Counted from the stretch's first letter, positions 35,592 through 44,478 are shown. The stretch is 64,000 nt of DNA from Bacillus sanguinis (GCF_018332475.1 NZ_BOQB01000013.1:25236-89235); one strand, 5' to 3'. Notes: a model not told the origin generated them from the sequence alone. A program made the numbers and translations.

Positions 35592-36764
35592 ATGCCAAAA
35601 CATAGAAAACAAAGCAAAATAAAGATTTATAGAATAACAAGCTATAAAAAAGACAAGCGCTCTGAATTAGACTCTGACAAATTTGAACTAGAACAGCAGG
35701 AGATAGAAAATAAGCAGGACAATCATGGTAAACAGGACAAACTAGACAAGCAAGACAAGCAGGACAAGCAAGACAAGCAAGACAAGCAAGGCAAGCAAGA
35801 CAAGCAGGACAAGCAAGACAAGCAGGACAAGCAAGTACAATCGGAAAATGTAGTCATAGTACCCACAGATTCACACAGCTTAGATGTGTGGGATGAAATT
35901 TCTCTAAAGGAAATACAAACTGGTGAACATACAAATTTATTTGCGGAACAAAGCAATTATCAAAATATTACTTTGTTACAAGTAAGCGATATCCGTTTAT
36001 ATTTGGACAAGCAACTACAATTTAGTTCCGTCGATGAGCAAATTTATCATGAAGCACTTGTACATCCAATTATGTCAAAAGTAATTGATCCAAAACGTGT
36101 TCTCATATTAGGTGGTGGCGATGGTCTTGCCCTGCGAGAAGTTTTGAAATATGAAACTGTACTACATGTGGATCTTGTTGACTTAGATGGATCGATGATT
36201 GATATGGCTCGTAATGTTCCTGAATTAGTTTCTTTAAACAAAAGCGCATTTTTTGATAATCGTGTAAATACACACGTATGTGATGCAAAAGAGTTTCTAA
36301 GTACTCCTTCCTCTTTATACGATGTAATCATTATTGATTTTCCAGACCCAGCGACAGAGTTGTTAAGTACTTTATATACAAGCGAACTTTTTGCTCGTAT
36401 AGCTACATTCTTAACAGAAGACGGCGCGTTCGTCTGCCAATCTAATTCCCCTGCGGATGCACCTCTTGTTTATTGGAGCATCGGTAACACAATTGAACAT
36501 GCTGGATTAACTGTGAAAAGTTATCATACAATCGTTCCTTCTTTCGGAACTGACTGGGGATTTCATATTGCCGCTAATTCTGCTTATGTACTCGATCAAA
36601 TAGAGCAATTATACGTAGTGCCATCTCCTCGAACATTACCTTCTCTTCTTTCTCCTTTATTTCAATTTAAAGAAGAACATTTAGAACAACGTAATCTCGC
36701 TCTTCTAAACTCAGAATCGAATCTTATCCTACATGAATGTTACAAACAGGAAATGGAGTTTTAA
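35592..36764 (+). CDS. SpeE-like aminopropyltransferase with DKQ-repeat N-terminal region
   Basis: A 390-residue soluble protein. Residues 1-85 are basic and low complexity, including ten DKQ/GKQ repeats (52-81). The rest is a spermidine-synthase fold: LDKQLQFSSVDEQIYHEALVHP (polyamine-site entry), the AdoMet loop LGGGDGLALREVLKY, VDLDGSMIDMA, and the catalytic IIIDFPDP. The motifs GGGDGL, VDLD, DFPDP, APLVYWSI and VPSFGTDWGF resemble the branch usually fused to membrane helices more than housekeeping SpeE (GGGDGG, DSSDP). With the AdoMet decarboxylase 27 bp downstream it should transfer aminopropyl groups to an amine, exact acceptor unknown. SD AAAGGGG precedes ATG. Confidence 0.85.
   Translation: MPKHRKQSKIKIYRITSYKKDKRSELDSDKFELEQQEIENKQDNHGKQDKLDKQDKQDKQDKQDKQGKQDKQDKQDKQDKQVQSENVVIVPTDSHSLDVWDEISLKEIQTGEHTNLFAEQSNYQNITLLQVSDIRLYLDKQLQFSSVDEQIYHEALVHPIMSKVIDPKRVLILGGGDGLALREVLKYETVLHVDLVDLDGSMIDMARNVPELVSLNKSAFFDNRVNTHVCDAKEFLSTPSSLYDVIIIDFPDPATELLSTLYTSELFARIATFLTEDGAFVCQSNSPADAPLVYWSIGNTIEHAGLTVKSYHTIVPSFGTDWGFHIAANSAYVLDQIEQLYVVPSPRTLPSLLSPLFQFKEEHLEQRNLALLNSESNLILHECYKQEMEF
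35745..35834 (+). repeat. Ten 9-bp tandem repeats in the SpeE-like gene
   Basis: Units GACAAGCAA or GACAAGCAG are repeated ten times without gaps; unit six has GGC in place of GAC. They keep frame and encode Asp-Lys-Gln. Such a run can change copy number by slippage without breaking the frame. Confidence 0.95.
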
Positions 36765-36791
36765 CGATACTATGGTAAGGAGTGCTATCTT

Positions 36792-37163
36792 ATGGAATAT
36801 TCTACTTTCGGTAAGCATATAATAGTAGATTTGTGGGGAGTGGATTCTCCCCTATTAGATGATATTTACTTTTTAGAACATCATTTAGTTACCGCTGCAG
36901 ATCAATCTGGTGCACACGTTTTAAACGTAAGTAAAAAAAAATTCCAGCCTTATGGCGTTACTGTATTAATTTTGCTATCAGAAAGCCACCTTTCTATTCA
37001 CACTTATCCAGAAAAAAACTTTGCAGCCATTGATTGTTATACATGCGGTACAACCGTTGAACCGCAAATAGCGATTGATTATATCGTAAATATATTAAAA
37101 CCAGAACGGATGCATACAAAAAAATTAATTCGTGGTATAGGAGAAATTGTTACTACTGATTAA
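36792..37163 (+). CDS. speD: S-adenosylmethionine decarboxylase proenzyme (prokaryotic class)
   Basis: A 123-residue proenzyme. Autocleavage is expected at Glu64-Ser65 in LSESHLSIHTYPE, making the pyruvoyl group; the catalytic Cys85 is in DCYTCGT and the proton-relay His in the same strand as ESH. The product, decarboxylated AdoMet, donates aminopropyl groups for spermidine-type polyamines, and the preceding gene encodes a matching transferase. AAGGAG lies nine bases before ATG. The N-terminal segment FGKHIIVDLWGVD matches B. subtilis SpeH (SpeD). Strains of this group often have a second copy elsewhere. Confidence 0.95.
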   Translation: MEYSTFGKHIIVDLWGVDSPLLDDIYFLEHHLVTAADQSGAHVLNVSKKKFQPYGVTVLILLSESHLSIHTYPEKNFAAIDCYTCGTTVEPQIAIDYIVNILKPERMHTKKLIRGIGEIVTTD

Positions 37164-37200
37164 TTAACACTCTTACTCATCCGTACAAAAGGAGGGTTGT

Positions 37201-37238
37201 ATGATACCATCAGTGGCACGAACACTCCACTGATGGTA
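37201..37238 (+). other. Short SD-linked reading frame overlapping a hairpin
   Basis: AAAGGAGGG is followed after four bases by ATG 37201, opening a ten-codon frame that stops at 37233. The same bases form a 12-bp perfect stem, TACCATCAGTGG / CCACTGATGGTA (37205-37216, 37227-37238). It may terminate speD, or be the remnant of a lost third gene. Confidence 0.4.
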
Positions 37239-37251
37239 CAGACATATACAT

Positions 37252-37276
37252 AAAAAAACCTTGCATACGCAAGGTT
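37252..37276 (-). terminator. Intrinsic terminator of the second PTS cluster
   Basis: AACCTTGC / GCAAGGTT with a 4-nt loop is followed by seven T residues on the minus strand. Confidence 0.9.
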
Positions 37277-37593
37277 CATTCAGTCGCTAATATCTTCCTA
37301 TATAATTCTACAAATTCACTCGCTAATTCCTTCACCGTAATCGCGTTCATTAAATGATCTTGCGCGTGCACCATTAGAAGAGTAACTTCGGTCTTTTCAC
37401 CACCAGCTTCTTTCTGTATGAGCTCCGTTTGTACACGGTGCGCCTCTTTTAATTCCTCTAACGCTTCTTGTAATTTCGCTTCTGCTTCTGTAAACTCTCC
37501 ACGCTTTGCACAATCAATTGCTTCCATTGAACAACTTCTCGCATTTCCCCCATGCAAAATTAAATGAAAAGCTTTCGTCTCTATCGTATCCAT
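37276..37593 (-). CDS. PTS lactose/cellobiose-type EIIA component (second set)
   Basis: A 105-residue paralogue of celC. The phosphorylated His lies in [13 protein letters not shown], and the flanking sequence ([33 protein letters not shown]) is very similar to the first copy. It is last of three genes EIIB-EIIC-EIIA. No hydrolase or deacetylase follows, so the imported phosphosugar must be processed by LicH of the first operon or by an enzyme encoded elsewhere. Confidence 0.9.
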   Translation of the reverse strand: MDTIETKAFHLILHGGNARSCSMEAIDCAKRGEFTEAEAKLQEALEELKEAHRVQTELIQKEAGGEKTEVTLLMVHAQDHLMNAITVKELASEFVELYRKILATE

Positions 37594-37602
37594 TTTAGTT
37601 CT

Positions 37603-38904
37603 TTACTCCCCCTTTTCTTCCGCTACCTTTTGTTTATCCCATATTTTTAAGAATGGTAAATAAATGAAGAATGCAAGCGCAAAGTTAACAAGTTGTAAAA
37701 CAACGCCTGAAATTTTCCCGCCTGATCCTAAATATCCACTAAATAGAATTGGTGTCGTCCAAGGTACAGCAGCTCCACTCGGCCGAGCTACCCATCCCCA
37801 TTCCATTGCAAAGTAAGAAACAATTGTTAACACAACTGGAACCAATATAAATGGAATTAATAAAATTGGGTTCATTACAATCGGCATACCAAAAGTTACC
37901 ATCTCATTAATATTAAATATGCCCGGTGCAATTGACAATCTCCCTAAACTTTTTAATTGCTGACTTCGCGCAAATAATAACATTCCTACAACTAAAGCAA
38001 GTGTTGCACCGGAACCGCCCATATAAATCCATAAATCAAAAAACTGTGCGGTAATTGTATTTGGTACCTCTTGCCCTGCTTGAAAAGCAACTCGATTTTG
38101 ATCCATTAACGACAACCAAACGGGGCTCATTACACCACCAACAATAGTAGCACCATGAATTCCACACGACCAAAGAACATGAACGAGAATAACTGCTATT
38201 ATTGCGCCCCAAAGACTAGCACCAAGTACACTAAGTGGTTCCTGCAAAATTTGCCCTACAATATTATGGATACTGCCAAAAGAAGTATTTTCTATAATTA
38301 AGCGTATAATCCAAATAACCGTTACAACAATAAATCCTGGAACAAGTGCCGCAAATGAACGCGTCACAGCTGGTGGAACTGTCTCTGGCATCTTTATAAT
38401 TATCTTTTTTTGTACAATAAACCGATAAAGTTCAGTAGATATAAGTGCAATAATCATTGCTACAAACAACCCTTGGCTTCCCATTAATGCTGCTGGGATA
38501 GCACCTTCTACAAGTACACTCTCTTTTGTACTTGGTATAATATATGCGACTTGAAATGGTGTCGCAAGTAAAAACGTCACAAGCGACAATGCCCCAGATG
38601 CTAAAGCATCCACTTTATAATACTCCCCAAGTCTGTAAGCGATTCCAAAAACAGCTATTAAAGCCATTATATTAAAAGTTGCACTAACTGGATACCCCAA
38701 AGCCCTCTGCCAATTCTCCCCAAACAAACCTGCCATAAAATCATTATACCCTGGTATTGGTAAAGCACTAATGATGAGGAAAAATGATCCAATAATTAAG
38801 AACGGCATCGTCAAAATAATCCCATCACGAATCGCTTGCAAATGCCTCTGCTCTGCAACCTTTCCTGCTACCGGCATTACATATTTCTCTAAAAACCGTA
38901 TCAT
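37603..38904 (-). CDS. PTS cellobiose-type EIIC permease (second set)
   Basis: A 433-residue paralogue of celB with the same ten-helix pattern. Motifs are AIRDGIILTMPFLIIGSFFL, HGATIVGGV, GGSGATLALVV and NINEMVTFGMPIVMNP. In the substrate loop it has NEMVTFGMPI where the first copy has NEPVIFGTPI, so sugar preference may differ. Start ATG follows GGAGAGTGGG. It lies 14 bp after the EIIB gene and 9 bp before the EIIA gene. Confidence 0.9.
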   Translation of the reverse strand: MIRFLEKYVMPVAGKVAEQRHLQAIRDGIILTMPFLIIGSFFLIISALPIPGYNDFMAGLFGENWQRALGYPVSATFNIMALIAVFGIAYRLGEYYKVDALASGALSLVTFLLATPFQVAYIIPSTKESVLVEGAIPAALMGSQGLFVAMIIALISTELYRFIVQKKIIIKMPETVPPAVTRSFAALVPGFIVVTVIWIIRLIIENTSFGSIHNIVGQILQEPLSVLGASLWGAIIAVILVHVLWSCGIHGATIVGGVMSPVWLSLMDQNRVAFQAGQEVPNTITAQFFDLWIYMGGSGATLALVVGMLLFARSQQLKSLGRLSIAPGIFNINEMVTFGMPIVMNPILLIPFILVPVVLTIVSYFAMEWGWVARPSGAAVPWTTPILFSGYLGSGGKISGVVLQLVNFALAFFIYLPFLKIWDKQKVAEEKGE

Positions 38905-38918
38905 CTATCCCACTCTCC

Positions 38919-39221
38919 TCATGGTTTCATTGACAAAGCTGCTTGTAAGATAGCTTCTCCATTACAAAGCCCGTAATGGACAGATTGAATGACATCAACG
39001 GGTATCCCTTTCTCCTTACATAATTCTTTCATTTTCGGTAATAAATAACGTACTTGCGGTCCAAGTAGCAGTACATCCGCTTCATCAATGTGGCTATTTA
39101 CTTCAGAACCTGATACTGCCCAAATCTTCACCTCTATCCCTCTTGCCTCTGCTGCTTTCTCCATTTTTGTAACAATCAAACTGGAAGACATTCCCGCTGC
39201 ACAGCAAAGCAAAATATTCAT
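38919..39221 (-). CDS. PTS cellobiose-type EIIB component (second set)
   Basis: A 100-residue paralogue of celA with the phosphocysteine loop [12 protein letters not shown] (Cys7) and [13 protein letters not shown]. It is the first gene of the second cluster. Its upstream region has no -24/-12 element of correct spacing and no clear cre site, so control differs from the first operon. An AACCTAAGT / ACTAGGTT inverted pair lies at about 39248-39286. Confidence 0.9.
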   Translation of the reverse strand: MNILLCCAAGMSSSLIVTKMEKAAEARGIEVKIWAVSGSEVNSHIDEADVLLLGPQVRYLLPKMKELCKEKGIPVDVIQSVHYGLCNGEAILQAALSMKP

Positions 39222-39445
39222 CTCGCTTCCCTCCCCCTTGTTCTCAACCTAAGTTATAATGCACCCCTTGCCACCACTAGGTTACAAATATATATGTCTA
39301 GATTTCCTGCTGTATGCCGAGCTTAAAAACAAAAATTTCTCGGTTTTCACGCTATTCCATCTATCAGTATTCTTCTAGTAAAGAAGGCTCTAACTCGCTA
39401 TAATGATTCAGTATGATTTTTTATAATTGATAGGAGGGTATATTT

Positions 39446-40663
39446 ATGAAGGCATATCGCTTTCCACTTATTTTATTATCTTCTATCCTAATTGGTGGTT
39501 TCATTGGTTATTTCATGGGTGCCGATGCAGTTGCTTTAAAGCCGCTTGGTGACATTTTCTTAAACTTAATGTTTACGATTGTTGTACCTTTAGTGTTCTT
39601 TAGCATCGCGTCATCTATTGCTAATATGGATGGATTAAAACGTTTCGGTAAAATTATGTCTAGTATGGCTGGAACTTTCTTATTTACAAGTATTTTAGCT
39701 GCTATTTTTATGATTATTGTCGTGAAAGTATTCCCGCCAGCACAAGGTGTTGTATTAGAACTAACACAACCTGACAAGGCTGACAAAGCTGTTAGTGTTG
39801 CGGACCAAATTGTTGGTATTCTAACAGTATCTGACTTCTCAAAGTTACTATCTCGTGAAAATATGTTAGCACTTATTTTCTTCTCTATCTTAATGGGGAT
39901 TGCAACTTCAGCAGTTGGTGAAAAAGGAAAACCATTCGCTACATTCCTACAAGCTGGTGCAGAAATTTCAATGAAAGTTGTATCTTTCATTATGTACTAC
40001 GCTCCAATCGGACTTGCTGCTTACTTCGCAGCATTAGTTGGTGAATTCGGACCACAACTTCTTGGAACTTATTTCCGAGCAGCAATGGTATACTATCCAG
40101 CGTCTCTCATTTATTTCTTTGTATTCTTCACGTTCTATGCATACCTTGCAGGTCGTAAGCAAGGTGTACAAGTATTTTGGAAGAACATGGTTTCTCCTAC
40201 AGTTACATCTCTTGCAACTTGTAGTAGTGCTGCTAGTATTCCAGCGAACTTGGAAGCAACGAAGAAAATGGGTATCTCTTCTGACGTTCGTGAAACAGTT
40301 GTCCTTCTTGGATCTACACTTCATAAAGACGGCTCTGTTTTAGGTGGCGTATTAAAAATTGCTTTCTTATTTGGTATTTTCAACATGGAATTCGAAGGAC
40401 CAAAAACATTGGCAATCGCACTTGTTGTTTCTCTATTAGTAGGAACAGTAATGGGCGCTATTCCAGGCGGCGGTATGATTGGTGAAATGTTAATCGTTTC
40501 TCTATACGGCTTCCCGCCAGAAGCATTGCCAATTATCGCGGCAATTAGTACAATCATCGATCCTCCTGCAACGATGTTAAACGTAACAGCAGATAACGCT
40601 TGTGCCGTAATGACAGCTCGCCTTGTAGAAGGTAAGAACTGGATCAAAAACAAATTTGCTTAA
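39446..40663 (+). CDS. Dicarboxylate/amino acid:cation symporter (DAACS family)
   Basis: A 405-residue membrane protein with the glutamate-transporter fold: eight helices plus two hairpins. Conserved elements are the serine-rich hairpin ATCSSAASIPANLEA, the HKDGSVLGG segment in helix 7, and the substrate-site IDPPATMLNVTADNACAVM. In characterised members an Arg in the last helix favours acidic substrates; here the corresponding segment reads DNACAVMTARL. Candidate substrates include glutamate, aspartate, C4-dicarboxylates, serine/threonine or cystine; none can be chosen. AGGAGGGTA precedes ATG by six bases. It is monocistronic. Confidence 0.9.
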   Translation: MKAYRFPLILLSSILIGGFIGYFMGADAVALKPLGDIFLNLMFTIVVPLVFFSIASSIANMDGLKRFGKIMSSMAGTFLFTSILAAIFMIIVVKVFPPAQGVVLELTQPDKADKAVSVADQIVGILTVSDFSKLLSRENMLALIFFSILMGIATSAVGEKGKPFATFLQAGAEISMKVVSFIMYYAPIGLAAYFAALVGEFGPQLLGTYFRAAMVYYPASLIYFFVFFTFYAYLAGRKQGVQVFWKNMVSPTVTSLATCSSAASIPANLEATKKMGISSDVRETVVLLGSTLHKDGSVLGGVLKIAFLFGIFNMEFEGPKTLAIALVVSLLVGTVMGAIPGGGMIGEMLIVSLYGFPPEALPIIAAISTIIDPPATMLNVTADNACAVMTARLVEGKNWIKNKFA

Positions 40664-40670
40664 TAGATAG

Positions 40671-40706
40671 AAAGAGGATGCTCCAAACGAGCATCCTCTT
40701 TTTTTG
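40671..40706 (+). terminator. Intrinsic terminator of the DAACS gene
   Basis: AAGAGGATGC / GCATCCTCTT is a perfect 10-bp stem followed by a T-run. Confidence 0.93.
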
Positions 40707-40811
40707 ATGTTAATCCATTCCGCCACAAATTTGTTGAAATCTTCACAAATATTCCACATCCATTATCCATTCTCCGTACTATAATCATGTATGGAAAAGG
40801 AGATGGACATA

Positions 40812-41969
40812 ATGACTCAAAGCGCACCAGAATTTAAAGTTTTGCAAAGCATTGCATTCCTTGCTGTCGTTTTGCAAAGTTCGTTATTATATACAATGAA
40901 CCAAGGAAATGTCTTACTTGAGCAATCTCTCATTATGGGCATGTTATTTAACCTTGCAAAATTTTCGGCACCTGCATTCATATTTATCGTCGGCTTTCAT
41001 TTAATCCAGCAATATACGAAGCAATTAGTATACAAAGAATATATTTCTGAAAAAGCCGCACATTTACTCATTCCTTATTTCTTCTGGTCTATTCTTTACT
41101 TATTAACAACAAACGATATGATTACACTACAAAGTGGTATAAAAAGTTTATTGCTCGGAACAGCCGCACCCCATCTTTGGTACGTGATTATGATGTTCCA
41201 AATTCATTTATTGTTTCCTTTACTATGCACACTATTTTATTGGTTTCAAAAACGAACAGAAAATAAAAAAGACATATATAAATATATGACCATCTCTGCT
41301 TCTCTATATTTCCTCTTAATGTGGTATTCTTCTCACTACATTTTTAATGGAGAAAAATTGACTAGCTCAACCATTTTACATTATACAGATCGTTCCTTCT
41401 TCTTCTACTCGTTCTATTTCGTCATGGGAGGAATCGCTGCTGTAGCACTAAAAACTTGGCGGCTATTCGTCATGAAACATATCCCGCTTATCACAATATT
41501 ATTTTTTATCTTATTTTTATTCATCAATTATGAGTTATTTAGTTTTTACGGCGCAAACTCTATTCATTTAACCGTTTCGACTTATTTAAAACCGTCTATG
41601 TTTTTATATATTGTATGCGAAATTATTATACTTTACGTGCTATCTATTACAATCGTACAGAGACGCGGTTTCTTATATAAAGCTTTACGATTTATCGGGA
41701 ATTACACATATGGTGCTTATTTAGCTCACTTTTTCTTCTTGCAACTATGTACAAAGTTTCTTTCTTTATTCGCAATGCAAGAAAATACAATATTATATAG
41801 CCTATTATTATTTACAATAACGGCCACAATCTCGATTTCAGCAATGGTTATTTGTAGTACACTACCTCTTCATACGTGGATTACAGGACCTTCTCCTACA
41901 ACAAATATAAAATGGGCGAAGATCATACTTCGGAAACATCACGAAAAAGTATGCAAACCATATCTTTGA
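40812..41969 (+). CDS. Acyltransferase family 3 membrane protein
   Basis: A 385-residue protein with about ten hydrophobic helices and the family-3 acyltransferase pattern: the early LQSIAFLAVVLQSS helix, AKFSAPAFIFIVGF, the LIPYFFWSILYLL segment and AAPHLWYVIMMFQIHLLFPLL. Such proteins move acetyl or succinyl groups onto surface glycans or other exported molecules. The usual His in the first helix is not obvious here (SIAFLAVVLQ), so activity is uncertain. An in-frame ATG at 40791 lacks an SD and lies near the presumed transcript start; AAGGAG precedes ATG 40812. Confidence 0.8.
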   Translation: MTQSAPEFKVLQSIAFLAVVLQSSLLYTMNQGNVLLEQSLIMGMLFNLAKFSAPAFIFIVGFHLIQQYTKQLVYKEYISEKAAHLLIPYFFWSILYLLTTNDMITLQSGIKSLLLGTAAPHLWYVIMMFQIHLLFPLLCTLFYWFQKRTENKKDIYKYMTISASLYFLLMWYSSHYIFNGEKLTSSTILHYTDRSFFFYSFYFVMGGIAAVALKTWRLFVMKHIPLITILFFILFLFINYELFSFYGANSIHLTVSTYLKPSMFLYIVCEIIILYVLSITIVQRRGFLYKALRFIGNYTYGAYLAHFFFLQLCTKFLSLFAMQENTILYSLLLFTITATISISAMVICSTLPLHTWITGPSPTTNIKWAKIILRKHHEKVCKPYL

Positions 41970-42011
41970 TATAATAGAATTCCATACAAGAAAAGAAAGT
42001 AGGATACACCT

Positions 42012-42392
42012 ATGATTAATCAAATTGGACAAATTATGTTATATGTAAATAATCAAGATGAAGCAGTGCAATTTTGGACTGAGATAGTAGGATTCCAAAT
42101 TATTGCGGAAGAAAATAACGGACAAGGATTTCGCTGGATTGAAATTGCACCAACGAAAGAAGTAGGCACAAGTATCGTCCTTCACGATAAAGCGTTAATT
42201 GCAAAGATGCAACCTGAATTAAACTTAGGTACTCCTTCACTTATGTTCTTCTCTAACAACTTAGATCAACTATATAAAGATCTTTCTGAGAAAAACGTTA
42301 CTGTTGGACAAGTTGTAGATTTACCTACTGGTAGAGCATTCAACTTTGCTGATAATGAAAACAATTACTTTGCGGTAATGGAACGCAAATAA
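42012..42392 (+). CDS. VOC (glyoxalase/bleomycin resistance) family protein
   Basis: A 126-residue protein made of paired beta-alpha-beta-beta-beta units: IGQIMLYVNNQDEAVQFWTE at the start and LPTGRAFNFADNENNYFAVM at the end. The VOC fold serves glyoxalases, dioxygenases and antibiotic-binding proteins. The first metal position typical of enzymes (His near residue 5) is Gln here, which favours a binding or unknown role. SD AAAGTAGGA lies upstream. No functional partner is adjacent. Confidence 0.85.
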   Translation: MINQIGQIMLYVNNQDEAVQFWTEIVGFQIIAEENNGQGFRWIEIAPTKEVGTSIVLHDKALIAKMQPELNLGTPSLMFFSNNLDQLYKDLSEKNVTVGQVVDLPTGRAFNFADNENNYFAVMERK

Positions 42393-42428
42393 AAAAGAAG
42401 CTATCCGAAAAAACTGGATAGCTTCTTT
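42391..42428. terminator. Bidirectional terminator
   Basis: A 13-bp perfect stem (AAAGAAGCTATCC and its complement) lies between convergent genes. Confidence 0.93.
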
Positions 42429-42432
42429 CATT

Positions 42433-44433
42433 TTAAGAAATTTGTTCTGCATTCGTTTCTCTATGCTGTATATGGCTCGTGATCCAAGCAATTCCGCCAG
42501 CAACAACGAGGTAACATAACAATATTAAAATTTGCATTTGTAATTGTGACCAGTCTCCTAAAGAGATCACATCTTGTAATCCTCTAAGAGAATGAGACAT
42601 TGGGAGGAACTGTCCAATTTTGCTAAGAACATCTATATTTAATTCTCCTGGGAAAGTACCCCCGCTCGTCGCTAACTGCAGGACAAGCAGCGTTATCGCT
42701 AAAAACTTTCCAACAAGACCAAACACCGTTACTAACATAAGAATAAACGTCATGAACGTAAAGGAAATAACGATACTTGATAAAACAAAGAGCGGCACAC
42801 TTGCAACTTCTAATTTCATAACTCCTAGCACAACCACATCCACAAGCAATGCTTGAATAAGCCCAATTACATATACCAACCCTAGTTTATTAATAAAATG
42901 TACCGTTCCGCTTACTTTCATATTTTGTCTACGGCCAAGCGGTAAAATATTCGACGCCATAATTCCGCCAACATAAAATGCAAGCGATAAGAAATATGGT
43001 GCAATACCTGAACCGTAATTAGGCACATCAGAAACTGTTGACTTCACTAATTGAACCGGCTCTGAGAACATCGTATTGCGTGCATCATTATTGCGAACAT
43101 CTGCTATCTTCTCTGCGCCCTCTCCTAATTTCGTAGAAAGCTCTTTCGCACCATCGTCAAGTTTAACAAGTCCGTTCGTTAACTGATCAGCACCATGATT
43201 CAGCTCTGTTCCGCCACTCGCAAGGTGATTTACACCTTCTTGTAATGATGTAAATCCATTTCCCCATTTTGTAAATCCATCAGCTACATTCGAAGCACCA
43301 TCTGCTATCTTTTTCGTTCCAGCAGTCGCTTCATTTAACTTAACTCCGAATGTATTCATACCTTCTTCAATCTTACGCTGACCATCTGCAAGCTTCTGCG
43401 CACCTTGTGCCAATTTTTGTTGGCTATCATTTAAAGTGTTTGTTGCTTGAGCTAATCCATTGGACGTAACAATAATCTTTTGAAAAGCAGGATCTTGCTG
43501 CACTTCTGGATGACTTTTCACGTACTCTTCTAATTGTTGTTTTACACTATTTGCTGCATTGTCCGCTTTCACTTGCCCGTCAGCAAGTTTCTCACTTCCG
43601 TTCACCCATTCATTTGTACCAGCACTTAATTCACTAACCCCTGATTGTAAAGTTTTTTCACCTTGTGCTAGTAACCCCATACCGCTATGAAGTGATGTTG
43701 CTCCTTGACTTAGCTCATTCGCTCCGTCAGTTAAGGCAGATTTGCTAGAAGCAAGTTTGTCACTTCCCTCTTTCACTTTTGATGTCCCGTCACTTAAACG
43801 ATGAATACCATCTGCAAGCTGATTTGCCCCATTTTTTGCATCTGTCGTTCCTTCATGTAACTTCTCAGCACCATTACTTGCATCATTCAACCCTTGTGCT
43901 AAGTCTTGAAACTTTGAAAAGACACCTTCTGTATAAGATTTCGTAATACTATTTGAAATTTTTGTTTTCATATTTTCAACAGCTGTCGTTCCAATTTGCG
44001 CTGCTACAAAGTTTTTACCCGGATTTACTTTGTACTGAAGCTGCGCTGGCTCTGGTTTCTCATCCATAAGTGTACTTACCTTTTTAGAGAAATCCTCTGG
44101 AATTGTAACAACCATATAGTACTTATCTTCTTTTAGTCCTTCATCAGCATTTTTTTCTGATACGAAATGAAAAGCCAGTTCCTTATTCTCTTTTAAATTT
44201 TTTACAAAATCGTCTCCTGCACGAATTGTTTTCTCATCCATCGCGGCACCTTTATCTAAATTTACAATCGCAACAGGTAATTTATCTAATCGTCCGTACG
44301 GATCCCAATATCCAGCTAAAAAGAATCCTGAATAAATTAAAGGAACGATTAATAAAAAAATTAAAGCGATACGTCCATGTTTATGGTGCCACATCGCTTT
44401 CCAATCTTTAAATATAAGTTGAATTCCCTTCAT
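42433..44433 (-). CDS. YhgE/Pip family membrane protein (ABC-2-like)
   Basis: A 666-residue protein. One N-terminal helix (about 20-40) is followed by the YhgE N-domain (about 40-170), then a long extracellular segment (about 175-470) of heptad-like units with Gly every seven residues (for example LADGIHRLSDGTSKVKEGSD). Five or six C-terminal helices of ABC-2 type complete it. The family includes the lactococcal phage infection protein Pip and B. subtilis YhgE, and relatives near type VII secretion genes. It may be an export or surface scaffold; function here is unknown. It is divergent from a LysR-type gene, suggesting that regulator controls it. Confidence 0.88.
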   Translation of the reverse strand: MKGIQLIFKDWKAMWHHKHGRIALIFLLIVPLIYSGFFLAGYWDPYGRLDKLPVAIVNLDKGAAMDEKTIRAGDDFVKNLKENKELAFHFVSEKNADEGLKEDKYYMVVTIPEDFSKKVSTLMDEKPEPAQLQYKVNPGKNFVAAQIGTTAVENMKTKISNSITKSYTEGVFSKFQDLAQGLNDASNGAEKLHEGTTDAKNGANQLADGIHRLSDGTSKVKEGSDKLASSKSALTDGANELSQGATSLHSGMGLLAQGEKTLQSGVSELSAGTNEWVNGSEKLADGQVKADNAANSVKQQLEEYVKSHPEVQQDPAFQKIIVTSNGLAQATNTLNDSQQKLAQGAQKLADGQRKIEEGMNTFGVKLNEATAGTKKIADGASNVADGFTKWGNGFTSLQEGVNHLASGGTELNHGADQLTNGLVKLDDGAKELSTKLGEGAEKIADVRNNDARNTMFSEPVQLVKSTVSDVPNYGSGIAPYFLSLAFYVGGIMASNILPLGRRQNMKVSGTVHFINKLGLVYVIGLIQALLVDVVVLGVMKLEVASVPLFVLSSIVISFTFMTFILMLVTVFGLVGKFLAITLLVLQLATSGGTFPGELNIDVLSKIGQFLPMSHSLRGLQDVISLGDWSQLQMQILILLCYLVVAGGIAWITSHIQHRETNAEQIS

Positions 44434-44455
44434 GAAACATACTCCTTCTCCTAAT

Positions 44456-44478
44456 TTAACACCATTAGAATGGTTTAA
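44456..44478. promoter_or_regulatory. Dyad in the yhgE/lysR intergenic region
   Basis: TTAACACCATT and AATGGTTTAA form a near-perfect inverted repeat around AG, with the exact core CCATTAGAATGG (44462-44473). It lies 23 bp upstream of the YhgE-type start and about 90 bp upstream of the LysR gene, a fitting place for autoregulation and target control. Confidence 0.5.

Noticed and set aside
35745-35834. Regular short repeats resembling a CRISPR array
   Set aside because: Units are only 9 bp, contiguous, without spacers, and lie in frame inside a coding sequence; there are no cas genes.
39248-39290. T-box-like leader near the second PTS cluster (AACCTAAGT / ACTAGGTT)
   Set aside because: No conserved T-box bulge sequence or specifier loop, and the downstream genes are not amino-acid related.
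39222-39300. Second -24/-12 promoter upstream of the second EIIB gene
   Set aside because: GTGGTGGCAAGGGGTGC has GG and GC elements 13 or 10 bases apart, not the required 12, and no enhancer-like repeats are nearby.
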